Source of the DNA: Siphonodentalium dalli
Lineage: Eukaryota > Mollusca > Scaphopoda > Gadilida > Siphonodentaliidae
Assembly: GCA_032622095.1 (NCBI GenBank)
Contig: CP136066.1
Location: 194,358,816 to 194,422,815 of the forward strand
Length of the DNA stretch: 64,000 nt
Reading direction: 5' to 3'
Shown here: one piece after another, positions 32,465 to 44,320 of the stretch
How the letters are laid out: every line of letters begins with the position of its first letter
Numbering within the stretch: position 1 is the stretch's first letter
Made by a program: the position numbers and the translations under genes
Notes under the pieces: generated by a model
The model's input: only the letters and a program-made list of their open reading frames with translations
What the model was told of the DNA's origin: nothing
Database searches by the model: none

Positions 32465-34146
32465 GTATGCTATGCTATTGCAATATGCAATCTATTCATC
32501 AAACTCCAGGCAGAGTAATCTCTCATCGCTCCACTGAGTTTGTCTATTCATTCGGATATTTTTCCAGAAAATGTCTACTATATTAAAGCGGTAACATGAA
32601 ACCGCGTTACATAGCGAATTGAAAGTAAAGGTAGACATAACAACTGCACAGTTGATCGGGACAATAATCAAATTATGTCGCCAAAAGTATAGTCATAATT
32701 TGAGAGTGTATGGATATCATTTATGTTACAGAAGGGAATATTACCAACAAACTATTTATGATAACCTGATTTATTATTACTGGATGGATTATGTAAAGTG
32801 ATGTGGTAAGTGACTTAATTGTTAGGCCAGTGTTGTGAGATTATTCAAGGGTTGCAAGGAATGTCACTCGACTGAGGGTAGGTTCTTAAAACCACTGGTA
32901 TGCATGCAGGCGATGACACGTCCTGAATACATATTGTGGAGTATGATACAAGATCTCTACTGTAGTGTCAACTAAAATATAGAAGTAATAGGTAGCCTGA
33001 CGGCGGAAAGTTTTTAAAGGTCAAAATCACAAATAGGCTGTGTATACCCATTGAGAACCGTGGTGGGGAGTACTGCAAAAGGTCCAAAATGTAACTATAT
33101 TAAAATCACAGCAGAAACACCGTCACCACAGTTAACAAATGGGAGAAAATATAATCGTAACCTGATGTTGGGCTATTACAAATTTTGAAAGTAATTTGGA
33201 TAGCTAGCAAAGGGCCAAGAGAAATTTTAGCCAAAGGGTTCAATTTGGATTTGATAGTATACATGTGTGTTGTAACAGCAGAATAAAGAAATGTGTGCTT
33301 AAGTAGTGTGAAAAGATGTGTCCTGTGTTAAAATCAAAATTTTCATCGACGTTATCTTCAGTTACATATCTCGGTGACGAATCTTCTAAGCGAAGAACCG
33401 CCGTTTTTCGGGACGAAAATGCAAGAAACTAGCTCCGAGATCGTCCCCTGGACGTGTGGCCCAGCAACATCGACTAAAGAACCGCATCGGGTGACGATAT
33501 CCAACAAAGTTACACGGGGAACTAACCTTACATGTATGACAAACAAGGTTTTGCGTATAAGACTGATAGATTTATATGGGTAAATATCGATTAATTTTGA
33601 TGTAATCGATTAGGATGTAAACAGGTATTATTACATAGAATCAATGATAAAATAATGGTTCATTTTATATAAATTGATGTATGGATGAGATGATTAAAGC
33701 CATCGTGCAGTTGATGGAAGATTGCGCGTAGTAATCACACATATGGATAAGGTTTCATACAACATTCGAAAGATCCACGCAATATACTTGAAAAGTAGCC
33801 AGAGTGGAGAAATCATCATCGAATAAATCAGTATTAAATTATTGCGTGAATGCATCCATAATTATCAGGAAAATGATCAAGAATCAAGGATACTTAAAAA
33901 AACATTAAGAAGATAAACTGTGGTTTATATTTACCAGTAAATCCTATCAAATATCCAAACGAACGCGACTTAACACATGGAAATTGAACAGAGTTACGAG
34001 ACTTCAAAACGTGGGAACGTTCGAAAATGGCAGAGGTCTGAACACGAAGGATGTAACGTGCGGTGTCGCACGCGAAATTCAAAAGGAGCCGGTGCCAAAT
34101 TCTAAAAATAGGACGATGGTCGACGATGGCGGAGTTAATGCGTATG

Positions 34147-34614
34147 TTACATGGGTGAAGTGAAATCTATGTCTGAAAATAAATAATAATGATACAATCT
34201 GTATAACACTTTCTTTCTGAGTTCATGGTTCATAGAAGTGAGAACTCTCCTGCACAATCTGTCTTGTGGACAGGAAATGTTTACAATAATTCGACTGGTC
34301 ACCTTATATATAAAGACGTTGAATTGAGTGATAAGACGGAAATCGATGGTACTGTATCTGCTGCCAACATATAAATGAATAAAAGTGCTACCATTCCTGA
34401 CTCTATGTAATTTATACACATTATTATATTGGTCGAAACATTGTAAAAAGTCCGGAACAGAAAGAATCCTTGTGAGGTTCAATGGCTGTAAATCTTCGGG
34501 TGTCAGGTATAAAACAGTCGTCTTACCGACATTAGATAGGTGGCAGAACACTTCATTTTCCCAACTGGAAAGAGACATCTGTATGTGAGAACACACAGGA
34601 GTGATACAGTACAT
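34147..34614 (-). CDS. 155-aa second ORF, unit B
   Basis: Protein identical to that at 24595-25062. Same 154-base spacing after the RT stop. Function unknown. Confidence 0.5.
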   Translation of the reverse strand: MYCITPVCSHIQMSLSSWENEVFCHLSNVGKTTVLYLTPEDLQPLNLTRILSVPDFLQCFDQYNNVYKLHRVRNGSTFIHLYVGSRYSTIDFRLITQFNVFIYKVTSRIIVNISCPQDRLCRRVLTSMNHELRKKVLYRLYHYYLFSDIDFTSPM

Positions 34615-34768
34615 TATACGATCGAGTTGTAAATTTTTTAGGAATTATAATAGGTGTACAGGTAATCCAGAGACTAAAACTTTATGATTTCATTAAAGAT
34701 GTATGGTGGATTCCCGACAAGACGGCGTGCTATAAGTTATATATGATAAAATATATATAGAAATTATT

Positions 34769-37258
34769 CTATAAGTAGTGGGATAGCTTTCTGTGTAGCC
34801 GTTTCTTAGTAAGTAAAATGGTATGGAGTTTGGTGCCAACTTTATGGCAAAATCGAACATTAGCAGGTAATTTCATTAAATTACGTGCCCTTTTATGGTT
34901 ATTGGTAGACTTAGAGAATAGTACCGGTACATATACAGTAGATGGAGTATCATTAGATAGGGAAGTGCCACCCAAATTTCGAGGAGAAGCGCCTGTACTG
35001 GCGATCTGAGAAGCATGTAATGAACTATCTAAAGGTCGCGTACCACTTGTGCTAGCTGGTACCCATCCAAATTCTTTCTTAAAAATGACATCATAAGGGA
35101 TGATTTGTTTAATGACAAACGGTTCAGGGTAGCCACACCTAGTGAGTCTGATAAGAAATAGGCTAATGTAATAAAGGTAATCCTCTCTACACGAAGAGTG
35201 TCTAAAGTAACGGTGGCACTCTGCTTTAATAATACCGACAAATACACCAATAGGATGGTCACTCTCGAAATGAGTGTACGAGTATGTATTAAAAGGCTTT
35301 TGGTAAAGGCCTACATGCAAGCCTTGGTTATAAAATAGTTCATGATTAATGCTAAAGGTTATATCAAGGAAATCAACCTTAAACTTGCTAACTGATACAT
35401 CCAAATTAATATGTTTAGGGTAGGCATCACGCAATCCATTAAGAATAGTCAACAATGATTCATATTTCACATCAACGAACAAGATGCCATCATCTATATA
35501 TCTCAAAAAGATTTTAATAGGTTCCACTAGCGGAACATTTTGGAACATATAGTATTCACACCTAAGCAAGATGACATTTTCGGCTTGTGCCGAGACGAAA
35601 CTGCCCATGGCGAGGCCCTGTGTCTGCAGGTACAGATGTTTAAAGCCAACATGGAAAAATGCATAATCTTGGATGAACTTGAAAAGGTCAACCATGAAGT
35701 TAAAGTGGGTATCATCAATATCTAAAATATGGCGAATAAACTCAAGTGCATCATACATATCAGAGTTTCGAATAGCCGTATACAAAGACTGAAAGTCTGA
35801 ACTGATAAACCAGTAGTTATTGAGTTGTTCTGGTGTTACATTAAGCGATTTAAATTCGTGGATGGCGTGCAATGAATCTTTACATATGGTCCAAGTAATG
35901 TTATTTCTGTCAAAATGGTTATGCAACGCTGCCAAATAATTCTCTAACATATGTCCTAAAATACGTGAGGCACAAGTATTCACATTCGAATGCGCGTTGA
36001 TAATAGGACGGCCAGTCAAACTGGTTTCCACTTTGGGGGAGGGGAAAACTTTCAGTTTATGAACTTTAGGAGTAATATTTAAAGAAGGAATAATAATATC
36101 CGCAGGTTTAACTGCTAGGATTTTATCTAAAATAATTTGTTCAATAGTAGTATCCCTGTACTTAAAGGCTATGTAGCGAAGGCGTTTAACACCTTCATCA
36201 ATGATATGATTTATACTGCTATAATCATGTAAACTGTATGTAGATGTATCGCTAAGTTGGCGCCGGTATTCTTTGGCATACCAAGCTGTAGTATTAATAG
36301 AGATACCCAGCGATTTATCACTGGGTGATATGATAACACCAGGGTGGTTAGCATAAAGGTTTAAGGTTTCATTTTCAAATGGAGATATATTCTTAAATGT
36401 GAGATAATTATCCCCAGGCCACGAGTTGGTAAATCGATCTATCTTGACAATACTGTCTAATGTGTCATTAACAAAAGTTGGTGGTAAACCTGGATGGTTA
36501 ACATGCGTATACAACAATGTATTGTGTGATTTTAATGGATGAACATTATGTGGAGACATAAGATTAATCGTTTTACGATTACATGTTTCAAGAGCATCAT
36601 AACACATGGTTTTCAACCCGGTAACTTGTATTTCCGGGGTGATTAACGGAGTAGGAATGAAGTTGGCACCTCGTCCTAACGTAGAAATCAAGTTCTCCGG
36701 CAAACGCCAAGGTACAAAGTTAAAGACCTTCTCGCGCGTCGTAATATATTCCTTGTTAAGCATAAACAAATAGGAATCTAGTGTCCGCATGTGGGATCGA
36801 TAGCCGAGATTATGAAATAATAAAGATGGCAATGCATCTGACAATTTAACGATAGAAGACATCTCACTGTACTGTGATTGGCTGAATGTGGAATGATGGG
36901 AATATACACTAAGATTACTCCCAATATCATGTAATTCTTTAACTGTATCCATATATAGAGATAAGTTTACATTAAAATCTTTAATATGATTGTTCAATAT
37001 ATCAAATGAGTCATCAAGGGTTGATTGGGTTACATTATTAACATATGTACATTTGATGTCAGAGTATTTTGGAAAAATGCTCTCATAAGTAAGGATAACA
37101 TCTTGTCTCCTAGAGGAGGAAAGGTCTAACAATGCATAAGTGTAAGGATCATGAATATGTCTCTGTAACAACTTGATGCGTTCTTCGAAATTGCTAACAT
37201 TTTCTTTAAATGCCGATGCACACATTTCAGGATGGTTAAAAAACCGAAAATATGCCAT
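34769..37258 (-). CDS. Penelope-like reverse transcriptase, unit B
   Basis: Intact 829-codon copy. It differs from the common form at residue 560, Glu instead of Ala, seven residues after motif B (the change is G to T at about 35580 on the plus strand). That position lies in the helix following the catalytic-site loop, so a charged residue may impair activity. Residue 188 is Glu. All catalytic aspartates are present. Confidence 0.9.
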   Translation of the reverse strand: MAYFRFFNHPEMCASAFKENVSNFEERIKLLQRHIHDPYTYALLDLSSSRRQDVILTYESIFPKYSDIKCTYVNNVTQSTLDDSFDILNNHIKDFNVNLSLYMDTVKELHDIGSNLSVYSHHSTFSQSQYSEMSSIVKLSDALPSLLFHNLGYRSHMRTLDSYLFMLNKEYITTREKVFNFVPWRLPENLISTLGRGANFIPTPLITPEIQVTGLKTMCYDALETCNRKTINLMSPHNVHPLKSHNTLLYTHVNHPGLPPTFVNDTLDSIVKIDRFTNSWPGDNYLTFKNISPFENETLNLYANHPGVIISPSDKSLGISINTTAWYAKEYRRQLSDTSTYSLHDYSSINHIIDEGVKRLRYIAFKYRDTTIEQIILDKILAVKPADIIIPSLNITPKVHKLKVFPSPKVETSLTGRPIINAHSNVNTCASRILGHMLENYLAALHNHFDRNNITWTICKDSLHAIHEFKSLNVTPEQLNNYWFISSDFQSLYTAIRNSDMYDALEFIRHILDIDDTHFNFMVDLFKFIQDYAFFHVGFKHLYLQTQGLAMGSFVSAQAENVILLRCEYYMFQNVPLVEPIKIFLRYIDDGILFVDVKYESLLTILNGLRDAYPKHINLDVSVSKFKVDFLDITFSINHELFYNQGLHVGLYQKPFNTYSYTHFESDHPIGVFVGIIKAECHRYFRHSSCREDYLYYISLFLIRLTRCGYPEPFVIKQIIPYDVIFKKEFGWVPASTSGTRPLDSSLHASQIASTGASPRNLGGTSLSNDTPSTVYVPVLFSKSTNNHKRARNLMKLPANVRFCHKVGTKLHTILLTKKRLHRKLSHYL

Positions 37259-37348
37259 GCTGGAAAAATGAGTAAGGTAGTGGTTAATATGGTGCTGTGT
37301 AATTGTATAGAAACCATAACTATGATTCTATGGAATGCGGGTATTGTG

Positions 37349-38662
37349 CAGGAGGAAAATATGGACATGAGTGTGATATGAGTGGGTGAAAACCCATATC
37401 ATGGATCTAATGCCATAATACATGCAAACAAACAGGTGCACGGGCGAAACCTGGCCAATTACGATAGCAGAGAGATCTCATGCGACAATGATGTACAATA
37501 TTGATAACTTAAAATTAATTTGAGGATTAATTAACACATATGAATGTGGAATAGAATATATTTATAGGTGACGATTGTGTTCTGGACACCTAAAATAAAA
37601 TGATATGATCACTCGCCAATGAGGAATGCCAAATTATTAGAATATATTTATAGGTGATGGTTGTGTAATAGGGTTAAATCAAGTAATCACTCGTGAATGA
37701 GAGAAAACATTTCAACTAAGATATAATTATAGGTGATGATTGCATTAGGGTCTATTGAGATTAAATAACGCAATCACTCGTCGATGAGAGATGACATGTA
37801 ATTAGATTATATTTCTAAGTGAAAATGTTTTAGGGGTATTGAAAGTCCCTTAAGTTTAAATGGATATAAGGGATAGAATATGCAAATAATCAGTAACCCT
37901 AAAACTTAAATCAAGTGATTACTCGTCAATTACTTCATAAGTAAAAGTGACACAAGTTTCATGTAGGCATCTCAGCTACTGCCAGCAAAAACATCGTGTA
38001 GATCGTTACATCGGAAAGAATGTAAAAATGGATACATCCCTCTTGAAAGATTCTGTGGAAGGCGTGCGCAAAGCAGGAGGAGAATATGGATATGAGCACC
38101 GTGTGCACGGGTGAAGACACACGTCATGGATTTAAAGCCATAATAAAGGGAAAACAGTCAGGTATATGGGCGTAACCCGTTCAGGTGCGATAGTGAAATT
38201 ATAACTGGTATACCGTATAACAAAATGAGTTCAATCAGTGAGCATACAATTATCAGGTATTTAAAGTAACATATATTGGATAAAATCAAGTAATCACTGG
38301 TCAATGAGAAATACCATAGTGGGGTGTATATGCGGGTAATGACTGTGTTAGAGTTCAATCGAGTGATCACTCGTCAATGAGAAAAGTCATATTACTAAGA
38401 CTATGTTTATAGGTGATCATTGTAAGGGTTATAGAAATTAAATATTGTAATCACTCGTCAATGAGAAATAAAAATTATTATAATTATCTCAGGTGGTGAT
38501 TGCATTAGGGAATATCAAGTGCATCATGTTTGAATTACCAACATGGATGGGAATTTTATATATAAACATGAATTATAAGTGGTTTGGATAAAAGTCAATC
38601 AAGGGATCAATAGTCAATGAGTTCACAAGATATGGTGCGGCTAAGTTCGACGTGGATTTATG
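37349..38662 (-). repeat. PLE leader subrepeats, unit B
   Basis: Same two modules and subrepeat cores as unit A. The base at the CAGGTGCGATAG position is G, shared with unit A and different from units C and D. Confidence 0.75.
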
Positions 38663-38667
38663 CGTAT

Positions 38668-41600
38668 ATAGATATACAGAACAACATATCATATAACAAG
38701 TGAATGGATGTCCCGTTGATTTAAGTCCATGTGATATGAAGATGAACTTATTTGAAATTTATCGTATATATATATGATTTAGCAGTCTTGCGCTGCAAAT
38801 ATTTCGCCAATAGCTTTGCCTATTATTCTACATACATCAACATCGTCATTGCACATAATATGCGGAATTGTTCGTCTCCTTTCCATTCGCTGAAATTTGG
38901 GAAATATGAATCCAAGTTTTGGAATAATATCTTTCTCAGGTTGGAGTATTTATTGCACTCCATTACAAAATGGCGTTCGTCTTCTAATGTGTTTCCAGAA
39001 CACTGTTTGCATGTGCGCTCATTAAGAGGCGTTGGCGGTTGAGTATGCCTGCCCTTTTCTATATGTAAGTTGTGTGAACTTATTCTCAGTCGACAAAAAA
39101 GTTCTCTCTGTTTTGAGCATTTCATATGGATTAGATATGGTTCCATACGGAAAACATCTTTGTACAGTCTATAGGTTCGGAGTTTACTATTCGGTTCATT
39201 TACACTTTTGACATATTTATTTATATAGTCATTTTGCAGTCCTTCTATGATTAGTTTGATATTAGCAACATTCAGACAAGTTTCTGATGTATGCATTCGC
39301 GTTCCTATTGAATCCAAAAGTCTCTTCCCCGTGATAGGTAGGGAGTTTCGAGTAAAGTTGTTCATTGATGATTTGTATGCTTCGTTGACGAGATAATTTC
39401 GATGTCCATCTTGTAATTTATTGAGGAATTTTAAAGATTGTGCCATTGCATCAATATAAATTGGATATTCCCCCAATTCTAGCCGTACAGTGTGATTTAC
39501 TGCTTTGGAACCTACCATAAGTGCCATTTTACAGAATGAGAGGTGTGCCTTTTCACAAGGTGCTGTGTCGTTGAACGTTACACCCGGCCCCCATATTTCA
39601 CTTCCATACAAGAGAATTGGTTTTACTAGTACGCGAAATAGTTTGAGAAGGAGTGTGACTGGTAGGTCATTCTGTTGACATTCATGTTTGATTTTATATA
39701 TTACTTTTTGTGCTTTGAGTGCTAGATTCTCCTATGCTGATTTGAAATTTCCATTACTGTTAAAAGTTAGCCCCAGATAAGAGAACTTTTCACATCGTTT
39801 AAGTTCTATATTGTCAAGAGAGAAGCGACTTATTTGGTCACCTGTTTGTCTACCCGCTACCATTACTTCCGTTTTCTGAATGTTAATGGGTAGTATGTTA
39901 TTTTCGGAATAAAATGATACACGATCCAGACAATTTTGAAGACCACTTGCCGTTTCCGATATGAGCAGCAGATCGTCCGCAAACATAATATGATTAAGGT
40001 CGATTTGTCCGATTTGACACGGGTCGCACGATCTGTCGAAGCAATCTTGTATATTGTCGATAAATATTTTAAATAGGGTAGGAGACAATGTATACCCCTG
40101 TCTTACTCCCTTTGATGAGAGAAATGGTGATGAGAGTCCGTCTGAAGTTTTGACTACATATGTAATTACTGGATGCGTAAATGGATTTCAGGATCGTCAG
40201 GATTTCGCAATTTTTTTGTTTATCCTCCATCTTTTTGAATAAGAGCGTTCTATTGACAGAGTCAAACGCTTTCTTAAAGTCTACAAATGCTAAATATAGT
40301 GGTTTACGTCTTTTGCGATACCTGTCCATGACTGATTTTAGAACATACATACAATCTTGCGTGCCATGGTGTTTCCTGAATCCAAATTGGTTATCGCTTT
40401 TAATATGGTTGTCTTCAAGGTACGTATTTATCCCGTTGTCGATTATTTTATTAAATAGCTTCCCAAGTGTATTACTTACTGCTATTGCTCGGTAGTTATT
40501 AGGATCCTTCTTGTCGCCTTTTGTATGTATAGCTGATAGGGTGGCTTGGCTCCAGCTAGTTGGATAGTGGCCAGAAGTAAGTACTTGATTATACAATTTG
40601 CTTGTTTCGTTTAATGTGAATGGAATAATCGTTTTAAGGAATTCATTGGTTAAGTTATGCAATCCTGGTGATTTATTATTTTTCAGTGTGGTTATACCAT
40701 GGAGAATTTCATCTTGTGTAATCGGTTGGTTATTGAGTTCAGCTGTTATTAAGGGGCCCCAATCATTTGGTATGAAGTTGACTGTTTGTGTATCTGGACC
40801 CGTATACAATGTTTTGAAAAAGTTAATGAGATCGTCCGAGGCTGGTTCATTTAAAGATTTTGTGTTCCTTCCACTTAGCATGTTGACAACTTTCCAATAT
40901 TCTCGAGGATCGGTATTTTCAAGATCTGATAGTTTGTCAACAAGGGACGATTTATACATTCGATGTTTGTGTTTCAATAGCTTCTTATATTTCTTTTTGG
41001 CTACGAAAAAGTGGAGTATGCATTCTCTGTTGCTCGGTTTATCACGGAATTCGGCGCATGCGCGTATCATAGATTTTGTTGCCTGTTTACAGTCCTCGTC
41101 AAACCACTTACGTTTCTTTTTCGACTTTCTGTTGGCGTTCACTCTTTTCCGAATTAATGAGGAATTAGAGTTAATTATGTCATGTATACTGGCTATGTCA
41201 CCCAAGCATTGTGAGGTGCCCGCGGGTGAAAGTCCGCCAATTTTTTTCGGATTATTTCGTCATTGAGACTCTTGATGGCATGAAACTTGCTGTCTTTTAC
41301 CCACACCCTTGCTGGCTGCGTGTGGATTAATGTGTGCTTTTTTGGGACTTGCATCTTTTTGCGGTTAACTCTGAAATGCATTGACAACGGGCAATGATCT
41401 GATAACTCATTAGGATGTTTTACACAGAAGTAGCGCACAAGCCCTAGATGCTTTTCTTTAACTAGCATGTAATCAACCACGCTTGCCCCATTGTATTGGA
41501 GACTTGTAAACATGCCTGAGCTATCCACTGTGGTGCGGCCGTTGAGGATGCGCATTGCCGATGAGCGGCATAAGGTAATTAGTTTCCGACCGAATGTGTC

Positions 41601-42016
41601 TGCTTTAAGATCCATACTTGTTCGCGGTGGGCAAGAGTCGCTAACGTAATCGGCCGTTGTCCTCTTCGGTGAGATAATCTGGGATGCTTGCGGTGCGGGA
41701 ATTGAAATCCCCGCCCACAATGATAGTATCATCCGGTCGTGCCTTACTCAACACAAACAAGTTTCCAAAATATATCTATTTTTTGTCGATTGTCAGCCCA
41801 GTACGAAGAATTTGATGGTGGAATATACACAGATACAAATTTCCGGGAAAGTTAAAAATAGCCCCATCAAACGTTGTAATTATGGCCATGTCGTTCAAAA
41901 CAGTCTTTCCTCTGTAATATGATGAATATTGTTCCTTGTAATAGAAAGCTATAGCACCACGAATATTTTTCTGACTATACCGCGTGTCAGATCTACTAGT
42001 CTATACCCTGGTAATT
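38668..42016 (-). pseudogene. Decayed LINE ORF2 between units B and C
   Basis: Second complete copy of the broken LINE at 29116-32464, with the same frameshifts and the same in-frame TAG (39732-39734). A base difference at 40183 (G for C) was noticed. Shared lesions show that the LINE was already dead when this block was duplicated. Confidence 0.88.
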
Positions 42017-43698
42017 GTATGCTATGCTATTGCAATATGCAATCTATTCATCAAACTCCAGGCAGAGTAATCTCTCATCGCTCCACTGAGTTTGTCTATT
42101 CATTCGGATATTTTTCCAGAAAATGTCCACTATATTAAAGCGGTAACATGAAACCGCGTTACATAGCGAATTGAAAGTAAAGGTAGACATAACAACTGCA
42201 CAGTTGATCGGGACAATAATCAAATTATGTCGCCAAAAGTATAGTCATAATTTGAGAGTGTATGGATATCATTTATGTTACAGAAGGGAATATTACCAAC
42301 AAACTATTTATGATAACCTGATTTATTATTACTGGATGGATTATGTAAAGTGATGTGGTAAGTGACTTAATTGTTAGGCCAGTGTTGTGAGATTATTCAA
42401 GGGTTGCAAGGAATGTCACTCGACTGAGGGTAGGTTCTTAAAACCACTGGTATGCATGCAGGCGATGACACGTCCTGAATACATATTGTGGAGTATGATA
42501 CAAGATCTCTACTGTAGTGTCAACTAAAATATAGAAGTAATAGGTAGCCTGACGGCGGAAAGTTTTTAAAGGTCAAAATCACAAATAGGCTGTGTATACC
42601 CATTGAGAACCGTGGTGGGGAGTACTGCAAAAGGTCCAAAATGTAACTATATTAAAATCACAGCAGAAACACCGTCACCACAGTTAACAAATGGGAGAAA
42701 ATATAATCGTAACCTGATGTTGGGCTATTACAAATTTTGAAAGTAATTTGGATAGCTAGCAAAGGGCCAAGAGAAATTTTAGCCAAAGGGTTCAATTTGG
42801 ATTTGATAGTATACATGTGTGTTGTAACAGCAGAATAAAGAAATGTGTGCTTAAGTAGTGTGAAAAGATGTGTCCTGTGTTAAAATCAAAATTTTCATCG
42901 ACGTTATCTTCAGTTACATATCTCGGTGACGAATCTTCTAAGCGAAGAACCGCCGTTTTTCGGGACGAAAATGCAAGAAACTAGCTCCGAGATCGTCCCC
43001 TGGACGTGTGGCCCAGCAACATCGACTAAAGAACCGCATCAGGTGACGATATCCAACAAAGTTACACGGGGAACTAACCTTACATGTATGACAAACAAGG
43101 TTTTGCGTATAAGACTGATAGATTTATATGGGTAAATATCGATTAATTTTGATGTAATCGATTAGGATGTAAACAGGTATTATTACATAGAATCAATGAT
43201 AAAATAATGGTTCATTTTATATAAATTGATGTATGGATGAGATGATTAAAGCCATCGTGCAGTTGATGGAAGATTGCGCGTAGTAATCACACATATGGAT
43301 AAGGTTTCATACAACATTCGAAAGATCCACGCAATATACTTGAAAAGTAGCCAGAGTGGAGAAATCATCATCGAATAAATCAGTATTAAATTATTGCGTG
43401 AATGCATCCATAATTATCAGGAAAATGATCAAGAATCAAGGATACTTAAAAAAACATTAAGAAGATAAACTGTGGTTTATATTTACCAGTAAATCCTATC
43501 AAATATCCAAACGAACGCGACTTAACACATGGAAATTGAACAGAGTTACGAGACTTCAAAACGTGGGAACGTTCGAAAATGGCAGAGGTCTGAACACGAA
43601 GGATGTAACGTGCGGTGTCGCACGCGAAATTCAAAAGGAGCCGGTGCCAAATTCTAAAAATAGGACGATGGTCGACGATGGCGGAGTTAATGCGTATG

Positions 43699-44166
43699 TT
43701 ACATGGGTGAAGTGAAATCTATGTCTGAAAATAAATAATAATGATACAATCTGTATAACACTTTCTTTCTGAGTTCATGGTTCATAGAAGTGAGAACTCT
43801 CCTGCACAATCTGTCTTGTGGACAGGAAATGTTTACAATAATTCGACTGGTCACCTTATATATAAAGACGTTGAATTGAGTGATAAGACGGAAATCGATG
43901 GTACTGTATCTGCTGCCAACATATAAATGAATAAAAGTGCTACCATTCCTGACTCTATGTAATTTATACACATTATTATATTGGTCGAAACATTGTAAAA
44001 AGTCCGGAACAGAAAGAATCCTTGTGAGGTTCAATGGCTGTAAATCTTCGGGTGTCAGGTATAAAACAGTCGTCTTACCGACATTAGATAGGTGGCAGAA
44101 CACTTCATTTTCCCAACTGGAAAGAGACATCTGTATGTGAGAACACACAGGAGTGATACAGTACAT
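43699..44166 (-). CDS. 155-aa second ORF, unit C
   Basis: Identical protein to the other units, same position after the RT ORF. Function unknown. Confidence 0.5.
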   Translation of the reverse strand: MYCITPVCSHIQMSLSSWENEVFCHLSNVGKTTVLYLTPEDLQPLNLTRILSVPDFLQCFDQYNNVYKLHRVRNGSTFIHLYVGSRYSTIDFRLITQFNVFIYKVTSRIIVNISCPQDRLCRRVLTSMNHELRKKVLYRLYHYYLFSDIDFTSPM

Positions 44167-44320
44167 TATACGATCGAGTTGTAAATTTTTTAGGAATTAT
44201 AATAGGTGTACAGGTAATCCAGAGACTAAAACTTTATGATTTCATTAAAGATGTATGGTGGATTCCCGACAAGACGGCGTGCTATAAGTTATATATGATA
44301 AAATATATATAGAAATTATT

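Larger units (their letters stand above)
32831..38667 (-). mobile_element. Penelope-like retroelement unit B
   Basis: Copy of unit A displaced by exactly 9552 bp with a handful of substitutions, for example G for A at 33489. Same LINE on both sides. The linker 32465-32830 between the LINE and this unit is the equivalent of 22913-23278. Confidence 0.85.
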
